Source of the DNA: Fragilariopsis cylindrus CCMP1102
Lineage: Eukaryota > Bacillariophyta > Bacillariophyceae > Bacillariales > Bacillariaceae
DNA length: 64,000 bases
Reading direction: 5' to 3'
Assembly: GCA_900095095.1 (NCBI GenBank)
Contig: FMBT01000431.1
Coordinates: 49,153-113,152 of the forward strand
How positions within the stretch are numbered: position 1 is the first letter of the stretch; the number at the start of each line of letters is the position of its first letter. The notes beneath the pieces were generated by a model. The model was not told the DNA's origin, did not search any database, and worked only from the letters and a program-made list of their open reading frames with translations. A program made the position numbers and the translations under genes. This document shows, piece by piece, positions 41,564 through 52,208 of this stretch.

Positions 41564-43708
41564 TTAAAAGAAACTAACAAGATCTGCCACAAATTCTTCC
41601 ACTGAATTGGAAATACTTTGTTCTAATTTCATATTTGAAGTCACCATACCGACTGCTAAACCAGTAAAAATGTTGTCACCACCAGCAGAAGTTTCCTCCG
41701 AAATACTACTACTACCAATCAAATTACTTTCCGAACACTTTTTACTGTTATTATTATTAGTACCTGCGCTACTGCTGTCATTATTATTGGCAACGTCATC
41801 TCCTTTTCCTAATCTCCTCCTTCTTCCATTATTACTAGCATTATTATTTCTGGGGGATCCATTATTTCGACGACGAAGATGACGACGACGATTATTATTA
41901 TTACTATCATCATTTTTCTGTAACGGGATGTTTTTCCCTTTATCACTATCTTCGTAATTATTCCTTGGTTCGATTTCATCAAAACCCGACGGAAATGGTG
42001 ATGCATCCTCTTGAACCTGTGACTCCTTCCCTTCCTCTTTGTCTCCTGGGACTTCATCAAAACTAGATGGAAATGGTGATGCATCCTCCTGAACCTGTGA
42101 CTCCTTCCCTTCCTCTTTATCTTCTGGGACTCCATCAAAACCCGGCGGAAATGGTGATGCATCCTCTTGAACCTGTTGCTCCTTCCCATCCTCTTTTTCT
42201 TCTGGGAGTTCTTCAAAACCCGACGGAAATACTGATGCATCCTCTTGAACCTGTTGCTCCTTCCCATCCTGTTCTTTTAGGATTTCTGGAATAGATTCAA
42301 GAAAACTCGTAATGGGTTCGAATAGTACCATCACGTTACCATTTGCTTTGATTTCACTTAAAAAGTCCAGTAAATAATCCTGTATTTGTATTGCATCCTT
42401 AAATTTCATTCCACTCTTGGACTCGTTTGGACTGATAGTTAAAAGTAGTTCACTTGGCAAAATATTAGATCCCGCCTTCACAATTAAAGTTTCAAGTACA
42501 TTGATTACACCATTAAATAATTCTTCTATCAATTCGGCTAGATTAGGGAGAAACGATTCAAGATCCTTCAGAAAATCAAGCAGTGAATCCAATAGATCTT
42601 GCGCATCTTCGGCGGTGAAATCACCAGCAGTAATTATACCATTCTGTCGAACAACATCACCCTTTTTTGAATATGCATTATTATTCCCCTTTAATGCATT
42701 CGTAAAATCTGCTACACCATTCTGACGTTTAACATCACCATCTATAGAAGTGGCACAATTATTATTATATAATGCATTACTCATATTATTCTCAACATCA
42801 ATTTTAGGTGTAACGATTAATCCATTTTGTTTGTTCGTAGTAAATGTATTATTGATAATCCTATTAATAATAATAATACTATCTTCATCATCATTATTAT
42901 TATTATTATCGGTTGCCACAACCGCAACCGTTGACGCAAAAGCTGTGTCATCTCCTACTACTGATCCTGCTGCTAGTCCTCCATCAACATTCCCGGTTGG
43001 TGTTGCTGCTGTGGCACTACTGGAATCATCACCAGTCCCACTACTAATCACGCCGTTCTGTCTCAGCACATCTCCATTTTTAGAGTATGCATTATTATTA
43101 TCTTGTAGTGCACCCGTGAAGTCAGCAACACCATTTTGACGAAAGACGTTGCCTTTATCACTGTGTGCTTTGTTGTTATCGTGTAACGAATCATGCATAT
43201 CATTTGTTACGGTAATTACCGGAGAAAAGTTTAATCCATTGATATCTGTATTTGCGAATGTATTACCAATAATATCATTTTCAATTCTAATTTTCATGTG
43301 ATGACCTTCTTTTCCTCCTCCCATTTTTGACATAGCAGCGGTGATTGTTTCGGCGATTAAGGTTGCGATCGGATCGGTTTCTTTTTGTGAGGTTGGATTT
43401 GATGATGAAGATGGGTTCTTGATGATCCCTAATTCGACTGATTTTTCGTATGCATCCAACAGTTTGTTTCCAAGCGTTACATCATGTTGAGGAGGATTAT
43501 CACCTTTCTGGGGGTATTTCGCCTTTTTGACAGAGTACTCACTCTCCAGCCTCCTTTTCGTTTCTTTCTGAGCATTCGGTATTTGACGGCTATCGTCACC
43601 CCGATCAATTTTGTTGTGACCCCGCAGTAAAGACGCGTTTGTTGTAGGCGCGGATGCGACAAGTAGTAGTGTTATCACTACTACAAAAATGAAACTATGA
43701 TGATGCAT
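41564..43708 (-). CDS. Secreted Asn/Asp-rich repeat protein
   Basis: 714 residues, ATG 43708, with a signal peptide (FIFVVVITLLLVASA). Two imperfect repeats of about 80 residues share the blocks NTFxxNxxNGL, DVxRQNGVADFT.AL...NNNAYSKxGDVxRQNG (about 147-230 and 285-365). A helical region of about 110 residues follows (LLDSLLDFLKDLESFLPNL, GVINVLETLIVKAGSNILP). Next come four tandem 26-residue repeats built on EQQVQEDASPFPSGFDE, encoded by exact 78-bp periods. A basic Asn/Arg-rich stretch and a short C-terminal helix end the protein. No family recognised. The signal peptide and repeats suggest an extracellular or cell-wall-associated protein. Confidence 0.75.
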   Translation of the reverse strand: MHHHSFIFVVVITLLLVASAPTTNASLLRGHNKIDRGDDSRQIPNAQKETKRRLESEYSVKKAKYPQKGDNPPQHDVTLGNKLLDAYEKSVELGIIKNPSSSSNPTSQKETDPIATLIAETITAAMSKMGGGKEGHHMKIRIENDIIGNTFANTDINGLNFSPVITVTNDMHDSLHDNNKAHSDKGNVFRQNGVADFTGALQDNNNAYSKNGDVLRQNGVISSGTGDDSSSATAATPTGNVDGGLAAGSVVGDDTAFASTVAVVATDNNNNNDDEDSIIIINRIINNTFTTNKQNGLIVTPKIDVENNMSNALYNNNCATSIDGDVKRQNGVADFTNALKGNNNAYSKKGDVVRQNGIITAGDFTAEDAQDLLDSLLDFLKDLESFLPNLAELIEELFNGVINVLETLIVKAGSNILPSELLLTISPNESKSGMKFKDAIQIQDYLLDFLSEIKANGNVMVLFEPITSFLESIPEILKEQDGKEQQVQEDASVFPSGFEELPEEKEDGKEQQVQEDASPFPPGFDGVPEDKEEGKESQVQEDASPFPSSFDEVPGDKEEGKESQVQEDASPFPSGFDEIEPRNNYEDSDKGKNIPLQKNDDSNNNNRRRHLRRRNNGSPRNNNASNNGRRRRLGKGDDVANNNDSSSAGTNNNNSKKCSESNLIGSSSISEETSAGGDNIFTGLAVGMVTSNMKLEQSISNSVEEFVADLVSFF
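41990..42290 (-). repeat. Four tandem 78-bp coding repeats
   Basis: The marker ATGCATCCTC recurs at 42001, 42079, 42157 and at 42235: an exact 78-bp (26-codon) period within the secreted repeat protein. All frames stay open across it. Confidence 0.9.
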
Positions 43709-44161
43709 GCTTTTTATTTTATCTGATATTTCATCGATATAGCTATTTATGTACTGTACTCTGAAAGCTTTGGAGATGATGCTAGCGTCGCGATTTTCTT
43801 TCTTTGTTCGGTTTCAAAAAGGATACGCCGATGGGTCGCGACATCGCTAAAGGAGCATGAAGAATAGCCATGAATGATAAAAAAATTATAAGCGATCGCT
43901 CGAGTGAATTTATTTTTGATTTTTTGATTACATAAACTGCGCGAAGCACGTGCGGATCTAAATTACAGTACCGTATTTAAGCCTTATGATTTACTAGAGC
44001 GCATTACATGGCAGTATCCAACAGTTAGGATTACATAGTAAATTCTCCTACGATTATTTCTACAGTATCACCTATTAGTATCTTTGAGTGTAAAAATTTA
44101 CGCCATAAAAGCGCGGAGAGTGATATAATATTATAGTCATTAAGAGAAGAATGAATCATTA
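43709..44161. other. Spacer
   Basis: Promoter of the repeat protein (-) and 3' flank of the next gene. One GTACTGTA site (43751). No gene seen. Confidence 0.5.
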
Positions 44162-46002
44162 TCACAGAGAGGTATAAATTGAATTGTATTGACTTATTGA
44201 CGATCTAAAAGAAAGATCTATATTATTAGTAAATTCAAATTTAATCCGAGATAGTAATTCAGGATGTGTCCAATTACCATGTTGCTTCAAATGTTCGGTT
44301 AGACCACTATCTGATTTTGAACTTTGGAAGGTAGTATACTGGTACAGTCTTGTTAGTTTAATTGATGGTCCACCTAAATAGGAAGCTAATTTTACAAATG
44401 ATGATTTGTATGTTCCCACCAGTTCTTTTTTAGCACGTTTTAGGAAACAAAAATCTTCTACGGGACTTTTTCCAGGAGCAAATCGAACAGTTAAATTCCG
44501 TCCCTCCAACTCTTGAACGAGTCTATACACATCAGTATTATTATTTTTGAAATCTTGAGGTATATTCCGTCCAGCTATAGCTATTTTATCTCCCGCATTC
44601 AAATTTCCAAATAATTCATATGCAATCCTTTTTGGATCCAATTCTTCAAATCCTAACGATTTCCTCCTACTTAATTTCATTTCAGTTGCAAAATTACGAT
44701 AATGCTAAAGATTTTAATATACAGTATTCACCAAATCGAAAAACAAGGACAGGGTAAGATAAAACCAACAGGGTGCAATACTAATATGAACGAATTGCAT
44801 TGCATTGCATTTCATTGCATTGTATCAAACAAATATAATGATATGTAAGCAGCTACTATACGTACCAGTACAGATTCGTCTTCATATGGATAATTTGTAT
44901 CATCACCACAACATTCTTCATCATTGAAAATAAATGTTTTTAACATTGAATCATAATATTCATTCACAAATATATATTCTTTTAAACTTGATACTGGAAC
45001 CATACCTTTCGGTATACCTGGAAGTGGACTTGAACTGACCGTCCAATCGAATCCATTATAATTTTCTTTTTCGTATATAGTTTCATTTAAATTTTGTTGT
45101 TCAAGTAGTACTTGTGGATTCTTTTTTATATAATTGGATAGTATAGATAAATTATTACGTATATCATTAGTACTTTGATAAGCGTCTGATACAGTAAATG
45201 ATGGTCCGTCACTTTTTATTATTTCATTAAAATAATTTGGTTGTACATTAATTATATCATTAGCTAATTGGAAATTAGCATTCTTAAAATTAGGTTTAAT
45301 AAAACATTTTTGTATCATTTGTGTTGTTCTTTTTGCTTTAGGCATTACTGAACCTTTCTTCCTTCCTTTTTGTTCTTGATATACAATATGACTCTTGATA
45401 CCAAATTCTTCATAAGCAAGTTTAGCAACCCCCCAACCACGAATAATTTTTTGTAAATTATTACCAAATTCACCACTTAATTGAACCAGGAATGTAATAG
45501 TAGCGTTTTGAGATGATACATTTTTCTCACTAGCTATCGCCGCCGTCGCCGCCATCGTTGTCGTTGTCGTCACGGTCGTTGTTGTTGTAGTTGTTGTTGC
45601 GATGGCCACGGTACCATTTTTAGCTGTAATAGTTTTATTGGTAATTGTTGTTATTGGCTTGTTGTTTGCTGATAATACTTTACCAGTACTACCAGTTCTA
45701 TTATTATTACTACTATTATTATTATCATCTGTCGTATTTGTTGTTGTCTTCCAAACAGTACTTGCTATCATACCACGAGTATCGTCACCGATTGTTGAAA
45801 GATCAACGAGTGCCCATTCATCCAATCTAACCATATGTATACCAGTTGCGATTAAAGCGGTAACAATAGCTATATAGTACAGTGTAGTTTTCATACGATG
45901 CTTGCTACCTAACGACGATCCTGATCCTGTTGATGACGTAGTATTCTTGTTACTACTACTACTAGTAGTAGTACCATCGTCTGCCATGATCACGATGGAC
46001 AT
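44162..46002 (-). CDS. Type II membrane glycosyltransferase-like protein, two exons
   Basis: Exon 1 is 46002-44866, the intron 44865-44705 (GTACG...TTTAG, 161 nt) and exon 2 44704-44162; 559 residues. A short cytoplasmic Ser/Thr tail precedes one transmembrane anchor (TTLYYIAIVTALIATGI), then a Thr/Asn stem and a lumenal domain, the layout of Golgi glycosyltransferases. Conserved-looking blocks: FLVQLSGEFGNNLQKIIRGW, ESVLHYRNFATEMK (spans the splice), LGFEELDPKRIAYELFG and VEDFCFLKRAKKELVGTYKS. The last recalls the FCFL...AKKELVG...S region of fucosyltransferase-like proteins in diatoms. Exact sugar and acceptor unknown. The family assignment rests on layout and these motifs. Confidence 0.65.
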
Positions 46003-47133
46003 CCCAGTACTGTAGTTGCTGTCCGTTCCGTCTCTTGTGTCCAGGAAAAGTCACGCTGAGTAGGTAAGCTTCACCGTAGTGGTGTAGCGTCGGTTACAAT
46101 CACAAACTTTTCTTCTTGGTCTCTTCCTTTCCCGATGCTGATGATGGTAATGTTTGTACGGTATTTGCTGAATATGAATGGACAATGTGACATACTTTTT
46201 AAACGAGTATACTATTTTATTGCGGGTCGTTGTTGTTCTTTTTACTCGAGAGATAGCGAAGATTTACGATTAAAAAAATGTAAAGTAGAAGTAGCAGTAA
46301 CGGATAGTAACTGCGTAACGGACATAAATTCAAATTTGGGCCTACTGTAACTTACTGTTATATTTTATTGCGCACCTCCGAAATACAATTAATTATAATA
46401 TGAATGAGAGCTAAGGACTAAATAAGGCGGTAGGATCAGCGTGCGCTGAAAATCGCGCGACCTAAGGAAAATGCAAATTTAACAGGGCGGATACCACCAG
46501 TTATGGGACTTTGAGGTGCGCGGATTCTTTTTTTCTCTTGCTAATTTTCAATAAAAAATAAAATAAAATATGTACGGTAAGGTACTCTCTTAAATATGGT
46601 AGTAAGGACTATCTCAGTAAATCTAATCATTAATTGAATAGAAAAATTGAGCAGTCATTATTTTTAAATTAGGCGAATAATATCAATAGTCATTAGTCCT
46701 AATGAGTTTTTATGTGACAAGATCGAATCATTCATTTATTTTGAAAGCACAATCCCGTACAACATACTCGAATACCGTACAGTAATGCCATCATCACAAA
46801 GGGAGAGACTGTATTTGGCATTTGATCATAATATACAGTATTAGCTATTCAGTGTTCCAGTTTTTAGCTTCGTTGACTTCGCTACGGTAGCTACTCGAGA
46901 CAAGACTTAACCACAGTACTCGGACTTCACTACTTTACTGAAAATACCGTAGCTACATTTTGAAAGTAAAACAAACACCGTCCGTTCAAAGAATAATAAA
47001 CAAATAAACAACACATAATCGTACTTTCTTTACAACCGTAGAAGTTGGTCATTATCTATTCTTTTTTGTTTCAGTCTGATTGATTCAAAGACTAACACTA
47101 TACTACTGTATACTAAATACATTGATTTTTACG
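46003..47133. other. Divergent intergenic region with a dispersed repeat
   Basis: Holds a GTACTGTA site (46007), the repeat at 46434-46483, and a short inverted pair GCGCACCTC / GAGGTGCGC (46370-46378 and 46513-46521) that brackets it. No credible gene. Confidence 0.5.
46434..46483. repeat. Dispersed repeat copy 1
   Basis: ATCAGCGTGCGCTGAAAATC, then CGCG, and after a gap GGAAAATGCAAATTTAAC. It shares both blocks with 63259-63319. Bracketed by the 9-bp inverted repeat, it may be part of a small non-autonomous element. Confidence 0.65.
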
Positions 47134-47196
47134 ATGGGTATGTTCAGTCGTTCTTCTCGTTCCAAGTCTTCTTCGTCACCGACTGATGCTATTGAC

Positions 47197-47227
<31 letters not shown>

Positions 47228-49754
47228 GAGAACAAAGCAACAATCGTGTTGTTGTATCATCATCACCATCGCAGCAGTTACCATCATTGGCACCTCCCGT
47301 CTTTAATAGACATGAAAAGCAAGACTTACATATGGGTCACAAACCACCAACACCGACAAGAACGACGACGACGACTAGCAGAAATAATAATAATGGCAGC
47401 AGCAGCAGAAATAATAGTAGCAAAAGCAACAGCAGTAGAAGCATCAGTAGTAGACAGAAGAATACTCAGAACAATAAGAAGAATTCACCAATCACTATAT
47501 CCAACAAATACAAAAATTCAACTCCGGTCCATAACGGTCCTGATCGTCCATCAGTGGGGCTAATAGTGACGAAGAAACAACAGCAACTACAACAATTAGA
47601 ACAGCAACAACAACAACGACGACAACAACAAGAACAAAAGAAGAAGAATCAGCAACAACAACAACAACAATCGATCAATAATAATGTCACAACCTCTAGT
47701 ACCGCATTATGGACCGCCACTGCAATTAATAATAGTCAACATTCAGTGGCGGCATCCTCTACTGGAGAATACTATGAAGAAGTTTTAGTAACAGATAATG
47801 ATAATGAGAATGAGAGTGATGAAGAAGATGAATACGATGATGATTTTTTTGAATTTGTGGAAGAAGAAGTTGTTGTCAGCAGTGATACTAATACTGATCA
47901 TGGTTATGTTCAAGAACAACAAGAACAACAACAGCAGGAAGTAATAGTAGAAGAAGAATTGTTACCCAATGTCGATAATATGCAATTATCGGATCGAAAA
48001 ATTACAATCCGATTTGATGAATAGTAAGTAGTATAGTGTAGTTATTATTTGCTTTTTTCAACATTCTCCTTAAATATTTTCAATCATAATTAATCAATCC
48101 TTACATTATTTCTTTTGTTCTTTTTTTTTTCCTTGCTTTTCTTTCTTTTCACCACAAAATTGAAAACAATTGAACCAATAATTATCAATGATACTATTAT
48201 TATTACTTATTACTTATTACTATTATTTATAGTGATGAGATGCAAACGTGTTTACATATCAATGATTATACCAAACATGAGATTAGTCGTTCATGGTACA
48301 AACGTGACGATTATGATAAGATGGTTGGTCTTGCAAGGAAAACAGCGTCAAAAGCTGTACAACGTGAAAAGGAATTACAAAATGAACTTGAAAATATGTT
48401 ACTGACTACTAATGACAATAATGATGCTGACATCCTTGATGATGATGATAATCATAGTAAAAAAGAAAACAGGAATAGTAACAAAAGAAGTAGTAGTAAA
48501 CAGAGTAGGAAAAAACCAATCGAATATCGTGGTTTGGAGGCATGGACACCAGATGGATCAGCTAAAGTACGTACGTTAAAGGAATCTGCTATTGAATTAG
48601 TGTGGAATGAACAATCCCGTCAATGGGAGGAGGGTACATTTGATGATATTCGGATTCGGAATGTGTATATAACGGTATCAGAAATGGCAGTATTAATATC
48701 CTATAATCGTGGTATGAATGATGCGGATATAGTGCAAAAATTACTAGTACAGGAAGAAATTCGACGCGAAAAGAAAAAGAATCGTAATCGATATAGTAAA
48801 TCGAAATCAGTTATACGTAAAACAGCAAAATCTACCGGGATGGGATTAGTTTCTGGTACCAACAAGATTGTTTCCAAGACTGGTAAAGTTGGTAAGAGAC
48901 TTGGTAAGCGTGGTGTAAAAGCTGGTGTTGCAACTGCAACACTGGATCCAAGAATGATGAAGGAGGCATTAAAAGTTCGTATCAATATGAAACGTCGTGA
49001 ATGTCAAAGAGAAACAATAGTCACTCAATCAAGATCGTCATCCGAACAACAACACCAACGTGAAGTTGAGGACAGCGCCAAGAGGATCGTTAGTAATACT
49101 CCACGGCCCGTTGTCGTCGAAAAACAACAACAACAACAAGATCGTGGTCATTCCGAAAGTGCTAACAGTACCGGTAAGTTCATTTATAATATTCATTTTA
49201 CACATGTGTTTTACCGCATCGTATCCATTGAATAAAAAATATGTTGTTGCTTAGATTTGGTTCTCAACATGGTTGTTCCATTTTTCTTTTCCTGACATCT
49301 CCTTGACTTTATATTTATTTGAAACGTAGGGCATCAACAACATAGGCATCAACAAGAACCGGAAGGGGCACTCATGAACGATGACTTATCTTCGGCGACC
49401 GGGGAACATCTCGATTATGGATACGGATACGACGACGTCATGACCGAAAACGACGATAAGAGTGCTGGAGTTGGTTCGTTCCGATCTACCACTTCGAAAG
49501 GGTCGAAATCCCATTCGCATACATCTGGTGGCGCATCATATGTAACTTCGGCGACCAATCAGAACAGCAAATCGTCGTCGAATAGTGTTGGTAAAAAGAA
49601 AAAGTCGAAACTTAAATTGTTAGGTGTCGTTCCGATTCCAGGAACGAAAAAGGTTTACAAAGAAGAACGACGCGAAAAGAGAGCAGAAAAGAGACAACAA
49701 AGGATGTCCCGTCGACCATCGTGGGAGGCTGGTATTTCTTCCGGCAAGTATTAA
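47134..49754 (+). CDS. Three-exon paralogue with WY/RGLE domain and C-terminal SWEAG signature
   Basis: Exons are 47134-48023, 48233-49173 and 49330-49754; introns of 209 and 156 nt (GTAAG...AG); 751 residues. The N-terminal 290 residues are low complexity. The first splice falls inside the conserved block: KITIRFDE-Y-DEMQTCLHINDY. The domain continues ISRSWYKRDDYDKMVGLARK, YRGLEAW, LVWNEQSRQWEEGTFDDI and VSEMAVLISYNRGMND, matching the 19913 protein block by block. After basic and Gly/Lys-rich linkers the C-terminus reads LLGVVPIPGTKKVYKEER and RRPSWEAGISSGKY, matching the paralogue's last motif. Function unknown; the charged linkers suggest a scaffold or cytosolic/nuclear factor. Confidence 0.78.
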
Positions 49755-50348
49755 AATACCTTTGGTAAATTGTGATCGTTGGTGCAGGTCATATATATAT
49801 ATATACACACACATACATACTAAGGTTTGTTGCGTGATACTTCTCTTGGTGTTTTTACGGGGAAACAAAAAGAGTGCTTTTCAAACAGAATCGTTAACGA
49901 GACTCGGGGGAGGGAAAAGTAGATGTAAGATGTGATCTAGTCGATCAAAGTAACTATCACATTCATCTTCACAACTCAGTTTGATCTGGTTTATTTATGC
50001 CAAATCTAGGTAATACTTGTAGCTACTGCCAATTTTTTCATACTCGTTTCCCAAGTAGAGAAATCACGCTGTTAAACGTCGCTGCAATACGCGCTGCATG
50101 TGCATCTTTCTTTGATTTCAATCAGTGTACCATCTGATGTGCTATCTGTGAGTCCATTGGGGCAATTTTCCTTCATTCCAAGTAAATGTACCATCCATTG
50201 TGCTATCTGCAAGCCCATCGTGAAGATTATCTTGACATTTCCAGTTATTTAATTTTTCATTGCGGTACTACAAAAAAATACGCACGGACTGTGTTCAGAG
50301 AAGTAAGCAAAAAAAAAAACTATCCTACCTTTAATTATTTATTCTACA
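49755..50348. other. Spacer between convergent genes
   Basis: Contains a TATA/CACA dinucleotide run near 49790-49820. No gene seen. Confidence 0.5.
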
Positions 50349-52208
50349 TCATTGATTTATTTGATTGTGGTAAATTTTGTAGGCAATATCTTTACTAATA
50401 GCTTCGGCTGGTCCTGCACCTTTTCCTTGACACGCCGAGATGGCAATTATCCCATCATCGATATTATCGTCATCGACAACAATCCCATTCGATTGCGGTG
50501 AGGAGTTCGAGTCCACAGTCGTAACGCAAGCCATACTTTCAACACTGTCAAAATGTATAGTAGGCATGAGTGACCTTACAATATCCTCCAATTTTGATAC
50601 TGATAATGTAGTGTTACCGCCATCATCATCCTCATCCTCATCATCATTGCCCGACTTGTTATTGTTGAAGAGCCAATTATCTATTTCATTTTTAGTATCT
50701 ATCCATTTATTATTACCACCACCAATTTTAATAAACCACTTTCCTTTTTCTCCTTCCCGTTCTCCTGGGTACCATACTGGAGGGAGAATATAGACACTTC
50801 CAGCCTCTACACGACTCTGTTCTCCAGCAGTAGTAGCAGCAGCAGCAACAGCAGCAACAGTAGCAGCAGTAGCAGCAGCAGTAGCAGCAGTAGTAGTAGC
50901 AGTAACAGCAGTAGTAGCAGCATTAGTAGTAGCAGCAGCTCGTTCTGGGATTGGCATCATTTTTTCATTGTTCCAATTCCAATTCAAATTCGAATTCGTA
51001 TTCAACTCCAAATCAAAGACGTACTTAATTGATGGCATATCCTTAAGTATCCCCTTCACTAAATCAGCACTCACTTCTAATAATGCCACTATTCGTTTCG
51101 AGGATCGAATTGTGTCCCATTTTGATGACGACGAGGAACTCTTCTTCTTCTCGCAACAATAATAGTAGCCACTATTTTGTAATAAGGGTTTTGTGTAGGA
51201 ACCACCACACACAATCACTGTATCCGCAAACAGTATTTTTCTTCTTGTGGATGATGCCAATTCCACCATATTCCGTCCAACTGTAATGACTTCATCGGAG
51301 ATAATTTCAAAATCAACATTATTAGGATGAACAGTAGTAGCTTCCTGATAGTTCTTATTCTTATTATCATTATCACCATCGATAGTTGTTACATTTCTGC
51401 TGCTAGTTCCAGCTGCTATTGCTGTTGTTATTGTATTCTGTGCTTCAATGAATGCATTCGGGTCGATGATACCCCCCGAGGAATCAAACAAAGCTACGTC
51501 ACATCCTACTTTCGGTTTCAGAAAGGGCCATTTCTGTTGACATTCAATTGGTGACATCCTAATTATTGGTGTTGCTACTGTGGACGACGGTTGTAGTTTT
51601 CCTGCCGCCGCCGCTGCTGACGATGACGACGATGACAGCATCATGGTTGCCTTGTCGGCGGCCTTCTTTGATCGTCTCACGAATTCTTCATCACCCATTA
51701 ATAATGCACCACATTGTGTAAAAAATGATTTATTTTTGTTTGATGATTCCTCCTCCAATGATAATGACAATGATGATGATAATGACGACTTCTGCCACAT
51801 TTTTTCGATCTCTGGAAATGATTGTAAGGAACGTATATTCCATGTTGTCCATTCCTCATCACCTTCGGCATCAAAAGTACGAATCAATCGTGCTTTATCC
51901 GCATGACTGGATCCTACTCCTACACCTTTACCATCTATTATGGTAACCTTGGATGTAGTAGTAGTAGTAGTAGTAGTATTGTTATTACTATGATTGTCTG
52001 TCTTATTATTATTCGCCGATGCCAATAATTGGACTAAGTGTTTTGCGATCGATGAACCTATTGGGCCATTTCCAATAACGATGTACGATGATAATGATGA
52101 AGCAGATGTAACAGCAGATGTCGTATAAAGTACATCACCACCATGGCGGCGGCGGACAACAATGTAGTGATAATTGTAGTGGGATCGAAAAAGTGGTAAC
52201 CTATGCAT
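50349..52208 (-). CDS. FAD-dependent oxidoreductase of the DAO / sarcosine-oxidase type
   Basis: ATG at 52208; 619 residues. The dinucleotide-binding motif IVIGNGPIGSSIAKHL comes after about 40 residues that could target an organelle (Arg/Tyr/His-rich, few acids). It continues VTIIDGKGVGVGSSHADKARLIR, the family's sarcosine-oxidase-like second half of the fold. GALLMGDEEFVRRS, IRMSPIECQQKWPFL and FDSSGGIIDPNAFI are typical DAO elements; TVIVCGGSYTKPLL closes the FAD domain. The C-terminal ISACQGKGAGPAEAISKDIA is the FAD-contacting end. A long Ala/Thr expansion at about 420-465 and other low-complexity inserts enlarge it beyond the usual 400 residues. Expected to oxidise an amine or N-methyl amino acid; substrate not predictable. 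Confidence 0.82.
   Translation of the reverse strand: MHRLPLFRSHYNYHYIVVRRRHGGDVLYTTSAVTSASSLSSYIVIGNGPIGSSIAKHLVQLLASANNNKTDNHSNNNTTTTTTTTSKVTIIDGKGVGVGSSHADKARLIRTFDAEGDEEWTTWNIRSLQSFPEIEKMWQKSSLSSSLSLSLEEESSNKNKSFFTQCGALLMGDEEFVRRSKKAADKATMMLSSSSSSAAAAAGKLQPSSTVATPIIRMSPIECQQKWPFLKPKVGCDVALFDSSGGIIDPNAFIEAQNTITTAIAAGTSSRNVTTIDGDNDNKNKNYQEATTVHPNNVDFEIISDEVITVGRNMVELASSTRRKILFADTVIVCGGSYTKPLLQNSGYYYCCEKKKSSSSSSKWDTIRSSKRIVALLEVSADLVKGILKDMPSIKYVFDLELNTNSNLNWNWNNEKMMPIPERAAATTNAATTAVTATTTAATAAATAATVAAVAAAATTAGEQSRVEAGSVYILPPVWYPGEREGEKGKWFIKIGGGNNKWIDTKNEIDNWLFNNNKSGNDDEDEDDDGGNTTLSVSKLEDIVRSLMPTIHFDSVESMACVTTVDSNSSPQSNGIVVDDDNIDDGIIAISACQGKGAGPAEAISKDIAYKIYHNQINQ

Noticed and set aside
41809-42267. 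152-codon open frame in a second minus-strand frame over the 26-residue repeats
   Set aside because: It exists only because a 78-bp period keeps all frames open; the signal-peptide frame is the coherent one.
45602-45877. Plus-strand Leu/Val-rich ORF opposite the glycosyltransferase-like gene
   Set aside because: Antisense shadow of Thr/Asn repeats.
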